The notes under the pieces are model-generated. The model searched no databases and was not told the origin of the DNA. It saw nothing but the letters and a program-made list of their open reading frames with translations. The translations under genes were made by a program, and so were the position numbers. 64,000 nucleotides of DNA, from NCBI GenBank assembly GCA_947492745.1, contig CANLOE010000002.1, forward strand, positions 1-64,000, given 5' to 3'. The stretch's first letter is position 1, and each line of letters begins with the position of its first letter. Shown one piece after another: positions 16,806-25,990 of this stretch. This stretch comes from an uncultured Cyclobacteriaceae bacterium. Its GTDB lineage: Bacteria > Bacteroidota > Bacteroidia > Cytophagales > Cyclobacteriaceae.

Positions 16806-17353
16806 AATTTTTTCCTTTTAACCAATCGCCGGTCAGGACTTGTGCGTTCAGGTCAAGAAAAATCGGTATTAAAAGGAGGCCAGTGGGGGGTGATGGCCAG
16901 CGGGTTTTAATTCCTATTTTTCTTGATAATGAAAAGGAGGGGATACTTTTGGAAAAAAATTATGCAGATGAAACATAGGTGCCAGCTGTGGATGTTTCGA
17001 TGCCTATGGCCACTTCCAGTATGTTTAGGGTATGGTGGCTTTTCATATACTTGGTTACAAATGGATGCCAACACGAAGTGACTGTTTTTCCCCTTTTGTC
17101 AGACCTATATACCCTCTTTTCCCTTCAGTTTGAGTATGGGAAAAGAATGGTACGACCAAGGGAACCCTTGTGGAGCAAGTGGTGACCGAGAGAATACGGT
17201 TCTTGCGCGTTGACACAAACTTGTACATTGGGAAGGGGACCGGACCGATGTATGTGTTTGGGGCAAGTGGCCTTGCCATCATACGATTCCACTTATACTT
17301 TTGTAATTCATAGAAAATGAGGGCTTTGCTTTTTTTATAGACAAATATGATAT
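16806..17353. other. Noncoding gap between divergent operons
   Basis: About 550 bp. ORFs on both strands are short and not protein-like. It holds a GGCCA/TGGCC hairpin around 16879-16899 and a CAAGGG/CCCTTG hairpin around 17157-17170. It must contain the promoter for the PRTRC operon and could hold an origin of transfer, but I see no recognisable nic site. Confidence 0.4.
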
Positions 17354-17385
17354 ATGTTTATATTACAATAATTAAATATAAACAT
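17354..17385. promoter_or_regulatory. Perfect 11+11 inverted repeat upstream of a plus-strand gene
   Basis: ATGTTTATATT and AATATAAACAT are perfect complementary arms with a 10-bp AT-rich spacer, ending one base before the TTG start of the next ORF. The right arm plus following bases (TAAACATTTTG) recurs at about 19601, upstream of the broken ParB-like gene, within its own small palindrome. This looks like a repressor operator. Confidence 0.6.
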
Positions 17386-17386
17386 T

Positions 17387-18118
17387 TTGGTTACCAAAAA
17401 GAAGACTACAGTAAAGCACTACATCAACGTCAGGATAGAGGACAGGGCTCCCAGGTACCCATTGTATTTTATGGTCACCTATGATAGAAAGACCACCCAT
17501 GTAAAGAGCCGCCTGAACGGGTATTTCAAGACCATTGAGGAAGCAATGGACCAAAGTGAAAAAGAAATTGCCCGTGAGGTCGAGCTTGTCCAGAAACTCG
17601 TTGAAATGGAGCTGGCCATGACCAAAGAGGATGCCGGGGCCTATATGGTAAAGGGCCTGAGTTCAAGATATGATGCCTATGCTATCGCACTGACGAAAGT
17701 TGTCGATAGTTTCCTGAAATTCCGGTTGGCCGCAGCGGCCCAAAGGTGCAATGAACCTGACTATTTGCGTATGATCGGTGAAGGTATCAAGAAGGAGGGG
17801 TTCGACCTGTGCTACAGGACCTGCGCCCGTTTGTTCGATGACTTACATAATCACTTGGACGGTCGATTTATGGAAGATGTTCAGTGTTTTCACGGGTATA
17901 TGTCCAGTCTACAGGACGAGCCTTGCAATGAGCTGGATCACGTTACCCTTATAGATCTCCTACATCCAGAGCTAACCCAAGAGGATGCTGCCGGACAAAA
18001 TCCGAATGTTATATTTGAAGCCACACCCGAGGGATGGGAATCCTTATTGCAAAGGGCAATGGACCACTATTTGGGGGCATATTTTGATAGCGAGCAAAAA
18101 AGATGGAGGGGTCTGTGA
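17387..18118 (+). CDS. Hypothetical element protein with a non-ATG start
   Basis: 243 residues. The N-terminus (VTKKKTTVKHYINVRIEDRA) and the phrase YDRKTTHVKSRLNGYF resemble the arm-type DNA-binding module at the start of Bacteroidota tyrosine recombinases, but no catalytic domain follows. No in-frame ATG exists near the beginning, so TTG at 17387 (or ATT at 17384) must be used. It follows the perfect inverted repeat at 17354-17385 directly, leaving almost no room for a leader. Function unknown; DNA binding is a guess. Confidence 0.55.
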   Translation: MVTKKKTTVKHYINVRIEDRAPRYPLYFMVTYDRKTTHVKSRLNGYFKTIEEAMDQSEKEIAREVELVQKLVEMELAMTKEDAGAYMVKGLSSRYDAYAIALTKVVDSFLKFRLAAAAQRCNEPDYLRMIGEGIKKEGFDLCYRTCARLFDDLHNHLDGRFMEDVQCFHGYMSSLQDEPCNELDHVTLIDLLHPELTQEDAAGQNPNVIFEATPEGWESLLQRAMDHYLGAYFDSEQKRWRGL

Positions 18119-18272
18119 GCTTTCCGAGAAAAATGTGGTCAGAAAAATTGACCTATTGATAAAAAAGTTTGAAAATTTTCTTTAGTCGACAGTCTTCGAC
18201 TGTGCGTTTATGTGGTTCTAATGAAGTTTTCTGAGTAAAATACCGGTTGTAAGTTAGTTAAAATTTTAGTAC

Positions 18273-18557
18273 ATGGAAAAAGTGATTTTCATTCCTATGA
18301 CGATAGAGGACTTTGAAGAAACAATTTCAAAGATAGTGGACAAGGCGCTGGAAAAAGCCACAATACCAAGCTCATCTACAGACCCTAATCAAAGGCTTAC
18401 TGTAGCAGAAGTTTGCAAATTGTATAATATCAGCAAGCCAACTGTGTATGACCATATGAAATCAAAGCCTGGCCTGAAGTATGCAAAGGTTGGACGAAAA
18501 ACATTGTTTAGGGCTGGAGATGTGGAGGAATACTTCAAATCGTTGATAAAGCTCTAA
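18273..18557 (+). CDS. Excisionase-family HTH protein
   Basis: 94 residues. The C-terminal half (RLTVAEVCKLYNISKPTVYD, then AKVGRKTLFRAGDVEEYF) is the MerR-like winged helix of excisionase or HTH_17 proteins, common in Bacteroidota integrative elements, where they control excision or integrase choice. The N-terminal part is a short helix with acidic residues. It lies in the same direction as the preceding gene, 155 bp away. No integrase is present in the window. Confidence 0.8.
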   Translation: MEKVIFIPMTIEDFEETISKIVDKALEKATIPSSSTDPNQRLTVAEVCKLYNISKPTVYDHMKSKPGLKYAKVGRKTLFRAGDVEEYFKSLIKL

Positions 18558-18689
18558 TGTAAAGGAGGACCATGCTAACAGATAGATACACTTAAAAATT
18601 CCGTTCCCGATTCAATAATCAATCTTATACTTAAGTATCTCCATTTGGTCAGAGCAGATTTGGTACGCTATCACAAATCCTCCAATACA

Positions 18690-19494
18690 CTAAACATCTG
18701 TACTTTTACCCCAACGATTCTTCCTATCTGCACTTATCTTTCTTTTAACTTGTCGAAAAAATGCTTTGTTATCAGTGAAGTCCTGTTTGTTGAGAATATG
18801 CCTCGCTAGAGGGGTGTTCTCTATAAAAAAATTCTGCTGCAGGTAATCAATTAACATCCATGGTAATGCGGTACTCAGCTGCTGGTATCTTTTCAAAAAA
18901 TAGTCACTGAGATTTCCGTTGAATAAGAAACTTGCGCCATGAACATCAACGAAAAAAGATTTCTCATCCAACGATGGTGAGGTCCAATCGATATTTTGGT
19001 CTGTGGTCAGTTTTTCCTCCACCATTTGCTTCAAAAATGCCCTGTCCCTTAAATACCTATCATACTTTTCTTGATCAAACTCATATTCAATAATATCCAC
19101 CTCAGTTCGTCTTATCCCCAAGAATTTGCAAAGGGCCAATCTATGTTGGCCTTGAACGGTAATTAGGTTTTCTCCATACTTTTACGGTTCTAGGTTCACT
19201 GTAATCATTCAGAGCATGTTCAATGATTCTTTGCCTTGAGTTAAAACCCCTTTTAATTGTATCAAAACGTTTGAGTCTGTTCAAGAGTCCAGCCCAGGTA
19301 ATTTTCTGTATCGCATTGTAGGCCCATGCATAATCAATACCCACAATACTTTCCGGGTCAATGTAACCCCGATAATATTTTCTGCCATTAAAATACCTAT
19401 ACTTTTCAAGTTGATCACTTCTGATAACGATATCATTGTGCCAATCTGCATGCTGGACATCGCAGACTAAATCAAGCCATTTAAAATTATCCAT
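18690..19494 (-). pseudogene. ParB-like nuclease-domain protein split by a frameshift
   Basis: Two ORFs, 19141-19494 and 18690-19139, form one gene. At the junction the continuing frame reads YGENLITVQGQHRLALCKFL, which contains the G-Q-H-R-L signature of ParB-type N-terminal domains, but the upstream frame leaves it at an AAAA run near 19180, where one extra A restores or breaks the frame. Removing one A joins RTVK directly to YGENLI. Single-base insertion in a homopolymer can be a true mutation or a sequencing error. The C-terminal part (to 18690) is helical. Confidence 0.75.
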
Positions 19495-19595
19495 CTTGAA
19501 TAAATAGAGAATAAGTCACTCAACCTTTGCTTTGTCAAATTTCAATCAATCGAAAGATTATTTGAAATGCAAGGTTCGTTCATTTAACTTTAGTA

Positions 19596-19609
19596 AATGT
19601 AAACATTTT
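19596..19609. promoter_or_regulatory. Short palindrome AAATGT-AA-ACATTT
   Basis: A 14-bp palindrome 100 bp upstream of the broken ParB-like gene. It shares AAACATTTTG with the right end of the large inverted repeat at 17354-17385, so both may be bound by one regulator. Confidence 0.35.
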
Positions 19610-19799
19610 GACTAATTCTACAGGCCAAAGGTTATATAAAGCAGAGTAGACGCTTTTTTTAAGCTTGAAACTAAAAGTTTTCGCTTTAATTCCGTAGACC
19701 CCAATGTAGGCACTATAGAAGCAAAAAACCTTATTTATTTAGAATTAATGAGGTTTTTATAGCCCTTTTTAGAGCTGAGTATAAAACGCTTTTCCCAGA

Positions 19800-19870
19800 G
19801 TGGCACGGTTTGAACCGAAATCACTGGCATCGATTCACCGAAATAGCTGGCATGGTTAGAACCGTAGTAT
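19800..19870. mobile_element. IS21-like terminal repeats (solo end)
   Basis: Three imperfect units of 23-24 bp start at 19801, 19825 and 19848, each beginning TGGCA and containing AACCGAAAT or CACCGAAAT. IS21-family elements carry such multiple terminal repeats. No istA or istB gene is present, so only an end remains. It abuts the 5'-truncated ORF that begins at about 19870. Confidence 0.45.
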
Positions 19871-20327
19871 CCACTATGAACAGGTACTGAAAGAACGAAA
19901 GGCTCTCTCCCACTATTCGCAAGGTATATCCACTTTTCTGAGGTTCTTACGTTTTGCCATAGACTTCAGAGAAGGGCATGATAGCGGTTCCATGGGATAT
20001 AGTATCGCAGAACAAAATGGTAAGCGTTATATCAAGACCAGCTTAAGAAATACCTGTGAGTATCTTCTAACGAAGGACTATACCGATAACTGGACCGGTG
20101 AAATACACGAAACGTTTTGTTTTTGGGCGCACTCCGACTGGAAGTACTCATTGGAAGAGCATGGTTTTCATCTCCATACTGCGACAGTACCGTACGCTAA
20201 TCCATGGATTGTTACAAATAGATTTGAAGGTAAGGCCGTGATATATACGATGGACCAAGAAAAAGGGCAGCTCGTGGAGTTGCCCTATCCTTATACCCAC
20301 GTAGTTTTGATTGCTCAAAAAAGATAA
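19869..20327 (+). pseudogene. 5'-truncated methyltransferase-like fragment
   Basis: The frame is open from about 19869 and has an internal ATG at 19992. The downstream part, HSDWKYSLEEHGFHLHTATV followed by YANPWIVTNRFEGK and VVLIAQKR, resembles the C-terminal end of class I SAM-dependent methyltransferases (SDWKxALExxGF...NPWIVENR pattern). The SAM-binding half is absent, and the sequence starts next to the IS21-like end, which fits loss by insertion and deletion. The methyltransferase link is from memory of the pattern and moderate in certainty. Confidence 0.5.
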
Positions 20328-20351
20328 AATATACGCTATCCTTTGTTAGTT

Positions 20352-21170
20352 CTACATAATACGTTTGTAATAATCCATTACCTTCACTAGATGTTCTGAA
20401 TTGTTATTGTAATCCAATTTATATTTTTTCGCATAGGCCAAAACCTTAGCATAATTTTCTCGGGTAATCTGTTTCATCATACCCTCGTTAAATTTAGCTT
20501 TTGTTTCTCCCAATATAGACTTACTGACGCTTGTTAAGGAACGATTTCCATTACTCTCCCCTTCCCCTGAGAGGTAATACACTTTTTCGTTTCCCGCAAG
20601 ATTGGTCTGTGCACTGAAATGGTGCAGTTTTATCTCTTCGTGTTCGGTGGGCGTAACGGCCCCACCATCGACTGCTGCATAGTTCACTTCCGTGATATTT
20701 TCATGTTCACTGTTCAGATTAGAAGGAAACGAAATGATTTCTTCAGAAAAGAGAGCAAAATTATCAAATTCCACAAGGACTTCGAACAACCCTGCTTGCA
20801 TAGTACCGCTTTCATTCCCTTTACCTCTAAAGTTCAAATATTGAAATTTGCGCTTGCGTTTCAAACCTTCATCATAGAACTCAAAACTACGGACATGGTC
20901 ACATTTCACACCGCTGATCAGTCCTTCGTATTTCATCATTAACACATAGTAACGCAAAGAACTGGGATTGACCCTGCCATACCTGACCTTTCCACTTGTC
21001 AACTCCACCTTACCTTTAAACCACTGTTCTTTATCGATTTTCAGCACCCAATCCTGCTGTGCCTTGCTGTTGGTGAAAAAACAAAAAACCAGAAAAAACA
21101 TCAGTCCGATATTGATGATATCTCTTCTGTAGCGGTGTACTATAGCTTTCCTTTCCATGATGTGTTTCAT
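20352..21170 (-). CDS. Exported hypothetical protein
   Basis: 272 residues. A basic N-terminus and a hydrophobic helix (IGLMFFLVFCFFTNSKA, about residues 22-38) form a signal peptide with likely cleavage after KAQ. The mature part includes KGKVELTSGKVRYGRVN, a beta-type opening, and ends with Lys/Tyr-rich helices. No family recognised. The start could also be the second ATG (21158). It stands alone. Confidence 0.65.
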   Translation of the reverse strand: MKHIMERKAIVHRYRRDIINIGLMFFLVFCFFTNSKAQQDWVLKIDKEQWFKGKVELTSGKVRYGRVNPSSLRYYVLMMKYEGLISGVKCDHVRSFEFYDEGLKRKRKFQYLNFRGKGNESGTMQAGLFEVLVEFDNFALFSEEIISFPSNLNSEHENITEVNYAAVDGGAVTPTEHEEIKLHHFSAQTNLAGNEKVYYLSGEGESNGNRSLTSVSKSILGETKAKFNEGMMKQITRENYAKVLAYAKKYKLDYNNNSEHLVKVMDYYKRIM

Positions 21171-21920
21171 TTTATGTTCGAAGGTTATTTTGGTACTAAA
21201 CGAGCCGTCAAAGAGACCGTCCCAAAACCTATATCCAATCTCCTTACGGGATTTTCAATATAATACTTAGCCCAGCCCCGAACACGAATAATATTCTGAT
21301 TATCGATGAGTTATAGCAAGGATCTTTAATCTATACAATCAGGTAGGATAGATGTGACTACCTTTTTCGAAAGTAATCCCAAAAATTTCTCTAGAATAAA
21401 TTCAGTTCTTTTACCAATACCCCTACTCTATGTAATATTAAAGATAATATTTAAAGAATAGGCATCAAAATATTATCGTAAAAAAAATCACCTTTAATAC
21501 AATAATCTAAAAAAACTAACATAATCATCTCATTTATTGATATTTAAGCCGAAAAATAATACGCCATATCCTAAAAATACAGTTAGAATACTTTTTGTAT
21601 TATATTTACCTTATCCTAATACACAGCTAAAAAGCAAGTGCTTTTTTTCGACCTATCGGATATTTTTTTATGACTTAGGGCTTCCATGATGGTAATTCTC
21701 TACTAGGAAATTGGGCTTATATTCGTAGAGTTCCCTCATTTATACTCAGGACAAAGTAAAATAGGTCTTTTGAGAGGTGTCTCGATGGTGTCGCTTCGGA
21801 GGCGATTTAAATCGAAGTCGTCAATGAATTGATCATTAAGGGGTTCAGGGTGAAACCATGTTATCTCTAAGGCTATTCTTTTCTGTCCCAAACCAATTGT
21901 GTTTGGGTATCCGTTGATTT
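21171..21920. other. AT-rich gap
   Basis: 750 bp with no credible gene. A 63-codon ORF at 21736-21927 (minus) begins inside the edge of repeat A1 and has no recognisable features. The stretch 21420-21660 is very AT-rich and may hold the promoter of the exported protein on the minus strand. Confidence 0.4.
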
Positions 21921-22084
21921 TATACAAACTTAGCTTTCAAATATCGCATATCTTCCTGTTCATTTTGCTTCACTCTGCGTTGACCATCCTCGGGATAGCG
22001 CTGCTATCCCTGCGGTTCTCGCCTTGATTGAAACAAAATGACCAGCGGAATCTTATACAACATTTAAAACCTAAATTTGTATTA
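21921..22084. repeat. TIR element family A, copy A1
   Basis: About 164 bp bounded by inverted ends (ATACAAACTTAGCTTT... and ...TTAAAACCTAAATTTGTAT). The centre holds the perfect hairpin GGGATAGC-GCT-GCTATCCC. Copies at 23235, 24777 and (inverted) 44184 are roughly 90 percent alike. No ORF; MITE-like. Confidence 0.85.
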
Positions 22085-22126
22085 CTTCCATTTACGAGAT
22101 AAGAACTTTGTTCATTAGGTTTGTTC

Positions 22127-22804
22127 ATGACTGTACTTCAAAATATCAAACTTGCCGTTGATGCCGTAGTGTTTGGATATACTGCTACTGAGGGGCTTTC
22201 TCTATTGCTGATCAAAAGAGATGCTTCACCTTTCAAGGGCACTTGGGCACTGCCCGGTGGTCTGGTCAAGGACGATGAGTCTCTGGAAAATGCTGTCGAA
22301 AGGGGGTTCAGGGAGGAAACGGGAGTCACTATCAATTATCTAGAGCAGTTATATAGTTTCGGACAACCCGAAAGAGACCCCAGAAATCGGGTGGTATCCA
22401 TAGCTTATTATGGTTTGGTCCGACCGGATGGGTTCAATCTACAGGCCAGTATCGATGCTGCATGGTTCAATGTCAAGGCCTTACCTGCGCTGGCTTTCGA
22501 TCATAAGGATATCATCAACATTGCTATAGGTAGGCTAAAAGCTAAAATCACCTACGAACCTATCGGATTCGAACTATTGGATCGGAAATTTCCCTTTTCG
22601 GCTCTGGAGAAGCTTTACCAGACCGTTTTGGACCGCCCCATTGACAGAAGAAATTGCAAGAAAAAAATCATGAAATTTGGCTTTCTGGAGGAAACCAAAG
22701 AAAAACAACAATTGAAAGGTTCGGGGAGACCGGGTTTTTTATACAAGTTTGATGAAAAGCATTACTTCCTGTCAAAGGAAGAAGGTATCAATTTCGAGAT
22801 TTGA
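22127..22804 (+). CDS. NUDIX/winged-helix transcriptional regulator (NrtR family)
   Basis: 226 residues. An N-terminal NUDIX domain (residues about 8-140) is followed by a winged helix, with conserved GSGRPGFLYKFDEK near the C-terminus, the plan of NrtR-type regulators. In Bacteroides an NrtR-family protein, AraR, controls sugar catabolism using the NUDIX domain as sugar sensor. The NUDIX box here is G-LVKDD-E...RGFREETGV, with Gly replacing the first Glu of REUXEEXGU, so it is probably a sensor rather than an enzyme. The gene lies 2.1 kb from the galactose operon, which it may control (inference). The preceding TTG in frame is not needed; ATG at 22127 is used. Confidence 0.85.
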   Translation: MTVLQNIKLAVDAVVFGYTATEGLSLLLIKRDASPFKGTWALPGGLVKDDESLENAVERGFREETGVTINYLEQLYSFGQPERDPRNRVVSIAYYGLVRPDGFNLQASIDAAWFNVKALPALAFDHKDIINIAIGRLKAKITYEPIGFELLDRKFPFSALEKLYQTVLDRPIDRRNCKKKIMKFGFLEETKEKQQLKGSGRPGFLYKFDEKHYFLSKEEGINFEI

Positions 22805-22909
22805 ATAATTTCAGATAGATTTCCTTGGATATATAATTTTATGAAATAAAGATCACTTTACCGTTCGTATAGCTCTATCGCCAGTCGAGAATCAGTAGTC
22901 CGTCATTTC

Positions 22910-23248
22910 ATGAGGTACAGAAGCTGGGGCGGATTTGGTTCGACGCAAGCCATGGTACTTGCACTAAAGGCATTGACACGATACACCACAACTTCCCGGA
23001 TGGGCAAGGGTACGGGAACAATCAATCTGCTTATCAATGGAAAGCCGATAGCTGCTCAAGAATACACTCGGAATGCTGTACATCCTGTGGTCATCAAGAA
23101 CTTATGGACATATCCGGAAAGTGGGATGCAACACTTTGAAGTTGACTTCCAAGGAGAAAGGGCACTGCCCTATAGTGTGGATTTACGATGGAGGAGCCGT
23201 AGGCCGGCCTCAAGCAAAGCTTGTAAGACAGAATTAATACAAACTTAG
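22910..23248 (+). pseudogene. Alpha-2-macroglobulin-family C-terminal fragment
   Basis: 112 residues. SWGGFGSTQAMVLALKALTR matches the helical complement-like region, and ALPYSVDLRWRSRRPASS matches the strand that follows in bacterial alpha-2-macroglobulin-type proteins, which exceed 1500 residues. The fragment ends where repeat A2 begins (23235), and the last 5 codons lie in the repeat. It is a remnant, probably not translated into a functional protein. Confidence 0.7.
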
Positions 23249-23399
23249 CTTTTAAAATCGCCTATCTTCCTGTTCATTTTGCTTCACTCTGTATTGACAA
23301 TCCTCGGGATAGCGCTGCTATCCCTGCGGTTATCGCCTTGATTGAAACTAGCATGACCCGTGCAATCTTATACGACAGTTAAAACCCAAATTTGTATTA
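23235..23399. repeat. TIR element family A, copy A2
   Basis: About 165 bp, same orientation as A1 and A3, with AATACAAACTTAGC and ACCCAAATTTGTATT ends and the GGGATAGC hairpin. It cuts off the alpha-2-macroglobulin remnant. A degenerate family B copy follows directly. Confidence 0.85.
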
Positions 23400-23565
23400 G
23401 GCTTCTATTGCGGAATAAACGGCCTTGAGTCAATAAAATAAATGTGTTTTTTGAACTGAGCGCAGTGCTGCCATGCCGAATCCAAGAAAACACTTTGATT
23501 TATGGCTATCCAAGCTCTCATGACACCGTTCAAACGTGAAATACGGGTTGAAATCTTCGCTAGAT
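23400..23565. repeat. TIR element family B, degenerate copy B1
   Basis: Contains AAAACACTTTGATTTATGGC and CTCATGACACCGTTC, which align with the better copy at 31666-31834. The ends are worn. The rest of the gap to 24025 (about 460 bp) shows no gene; it holds the upstream region of the coiled-coil protein. Confidence 0.5.
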
Positions 23566-24024
23566 AAATCCTCAGGACATTTTCTTAACGCTCGGTCCTA
23601 CTCAAAATAAGTGATCACAAATTCTTAAACAATTTCAATACCGTAGATAAGGCTAATTACTAAATTTCCAACGTCCATTGCGAATGGCTGTGAGCAGATC
23701 TTTATCAGAGATTCAAAACTCAAAGGAATATAAACGCTTATTTGTTCCATAGAAGGCTGTATAAGTTCTGATGAAAGGTATTTATACAATTTCTTTTTTC
23801 CGGAAAAAATTACCTAACTTTATTTACTGGTTATTCGACGGTCCCAGAAGGTGTTGGGCGATTTATCGATTGGTTTTCGAAAAAAATATAAGCTAAGATG
23901 ATAGTGGATAACTAACTTAGTACCTTATTTGTACACCAATATTACATTTTATTTGTGACATCAGTGTCCATCCTATGGATAAACAAGCCAAGGCTATATA
24001 ACAACCAAAAATAATTATAACTCA

Positions 24025-24663
24025 ATGAATATAACTGTGAACAACTTCTTCAAACTCGTATGGATTGTTTTGCTATTCGTCACAGTATCATCGCAGGCAC
24101 AACCAGCGGAAAAAGAAGAACTTCCTATTACCCAATTGGATCTTAATGCTCAATACAAACGCATCAACGACGATTCGGAAACCTTTAAAGAGTATAAGGT
24201 CATTCACAGGAAGATGTTGGCAGACTTCTGGAATCGGGTGATGGATTCCGTTGATAATTATCGTGGTGAAACGGACATTATCAACGAACGTGCCATGGCA
24301 CTGGCAAAGGAAATAAAGGAGGCCAAAAATACTATTGAGTCCAAGAATACCCTGCTGTTGGAAAATGATTTTGAAAAGCAACATATTCAAGTCTTGGGAA
24401 TAAATTTCAAGAAAAGTGCGTTCATTAACCTTTCTTTCATCTCCTTTTTTCTGGCACTAGGGGTTCTTGCCTTCTTTATCTATAAATTCAAGGAAAGTAA
24501 TAGCGTAACGGTCAAGACCAAAAGTAATTACGATGACTTGGACCAGAGGTTTGAACAATATAAAAAAGAAGCTTTGGATAAACAGATGAAGTTACGTAGA
24601 GACCTACAGACAGAAAGCAATAAACTTCACGAACTACAACAAAAAATAGGAAGCCTGAAATAA
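24025..24663 (+). CDS. Exported membrane-anchored coiled-coil protein
   Basis: 212 residues. A signal peptide (residues 1-26, ending SSQAQ) is followed by a polar helical domain, a transmembrane helix at about 131-151 (FINLSFISFFLALGVLAFFI) and a C-terminal coiled coil (DDLDQRFEQYKKEALDKQMK onward). The N-terminal half would be periplasmic and the coiled coil cytoplasmic. No family recognised. A strong terminator follows at 24727. Confidence 0.7.
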   Translation: MNITVNNFFKLVWIVLLFVTVSSQAQPAEKEELPITQLDLNAQYKRINDDSETFKEYKVIHRKMLADFWNRVMDSVDNYRGETDIINERAMALAKEIKEAKNTIESKNTLLLENDFEKQHIQVLGINFKKSAFINLSFISFFLALGVLAFFIYKFKESNSVTVKTKSNYDDLDQRFEQYKKEALDKQMKLRRDLQTESNKLHELQQKIGSLK

Positions 24664-24726
24664 ATAGATATATAGTCAATAACGGATTTGTTTTTTTCAG
24701 AGATTCTTAAGAAACAACACTACATA

Positions 24727-24762
24727 AAAAAGGCCATTGTTGAACAATGGCCTTTTTTATGT
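24727..24762. terminator. Bidirectional intrinsic terminator
   Basis: AAAAAAGGCCATTG-TTGAA-CAATGGCCTTTTTT: an 8-bp GC-containing stem with A and T runs on both sides. It ends the coiled-coil gene (plus). The galT operon (minus) ends at 24950, with repeat A3 in between, so it may serve both. Confidence 0.9.
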
Positions 24763-24776
24763 TATAATCTATATTT

Positions 24777-24940
24777 TATACAAACTTAGCTTTTAAATAT
24801 CGCCTATCTTCTTGTTCATTTAGCTTCACTCTGCGTTGACAATCCTCGGGATAGCGCTGCTATCCCTGCGGTTATCGCCTTGATTGAAACAAAATGACCC
24901 GCGGAATCTTATACGACATTTAAAACCCAGATTTGTATTA
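24777..24940. repeat. TIR element family A, copy A3
   Basis: About 164 bp ending 10 bp short of the galT stop codon. Same ends and same GGGATAGC-GCT-GCTATCCC hairpin as A1 and A2. It could add a hairpin to the 3' end of the gal mRNA. Confidence 0.85.
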
Positions 24941-24949
24941 TTGCTTCGA

Positions 24950-25990
24950 TTACCTTTCTAGGTAATGTTCTGTAGGAAGTGATCGTAATTTATCCGCACT
25001 GTACTCAGCGGTGATATCCCTTTGGGGATTGCCCAACATCTCAAAACCTACCATGAACTTTTTGACCGTAGCGCTTCGCAGCAGTGGAGGGTAAAAATGC
25101 ATGTGGAAGTGCCAAGCTTCATTGTCCAATCCTGTAGTAGGTGCCTGATGTATTCCCGAAGAATAGGGAAAGGATGTTTCGAAGAGATTATCATAACAAA
25201 CCGTTAGGTGCTTGATGGCCTCCGCCAATGCCTCTTTTTCCTCTTCGGTGAACTGACCTAGGTGCTGTATGTGACGCTTACTGATAATGATGGTCTCATA
25301 GGGCCATACTGCCCAAAAAGGTGAGAGCACTGCAAAATGATCGTTTTCAAAAATAACACGCTCTTTTTCCTCTAGCTCCAAGGCCAGGTAGTCTCCCAAA
25401 AGACTATTGCCCGTCCTTTCAAAATGCTCTAACATCATCTTGCTTTCTTTGGCAGGCTCATCGGGAATGGTACTAGTGGCCCAAATCTGCCCATGCGGAT
25501 GAGGGTTACTGCATCCCATGGTCTCGCCTTTGTTTTCAAATATCTGAACGTAATTAATATCGGGATTGCTCCCCAAGCTCAGGTATTCTTCTGTCCAAAG
25601 CTCAACGACCCTTACGATTTCTTTCACTTCCATCTGAGGAAGGGTAAGATCATGTCGTGGTGAGAAACAGATGACTTTACAGATACCACTTTCTCCTTTA
25701 GCAAGTAAAAGATCGCCTTTAGAGTAGGTATCCCTCGGACTATCCTCTATCAAAGCGCCAAAATCATTTTTAAAAACGAACGTATGCTTATAATCGGGAT
25801 TTTTGTGCCCTCCCGCTCGGATATTACCGGGACAGAGGTAACAATTTTCATCATAAGTAGGCCTTTGGACTCTCTCGTTTTTCTCCACTTGGCCTTGCCA
25901 AGGTCGCTTGGTACGGTGTGGAGATACCAAGACCCATTCTCCTGTGAGGATATTGTATCTTCTGTGAGTATCGTTACTTAAATCTATCAT
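24950..25990 (-). CDS. galT: Galactose-1-phosphate uridylyltransferase
   Basis: 346 residues. The active-site NPHPHGQIW (about residue 162) carries the HPH nucleophile, and zinc-binding Cys pairs (CYLCPGN) and the C-terminal HFHMHFYPP are present, as expected for GalT. It moves UMP from UDP-glucose to galactose-1-phosphate in the Leloir pathway. It overlaps galK by 4 bp and is the last gene of the operon. Length is normal for the family. Confidence 0.95.
   Translation of the reverse strand: MIDLSNDTHRRYNILTGEWVLVSPHRTKRPWQGQVEKNERVQRPTYDENCYLCPGNIRAGGHKNPDYKHTFVFKNDFGALIEDSPRDTYSKGDLLLAKGESGICKVICFSPRHDLTLPQMEVKEIVRVVELWTEEYLSLGSNPDINYVQIFENKGETMGCSNPHPHGQIWATSTIPDEPAKESKMMLEHFERTGNSLLGDYLALELEEKERVIFENDHFAVLSPFWAVWPYETIIISKRHIQHLGQFTEEEKEALAEAIKHLTVCYDNLFETSFPYSSGIHQAPTTGLDNEAWHFHMHFYPPLLRSATVKKFMVGFEMLGNPQRDITAEYSADKLRSLPTEHYLER

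Noticed and set aside
16979-17282. Overlapping short ORFs on both strands
   Set aside because: Composition is not protein-like and neither is coupled to a neighbour.
21736-21927. 63-codon ORF on the minus strand
   Set aside because: It would start in the edge of repeat A1 and shows no domain or coupling with a neighbour.
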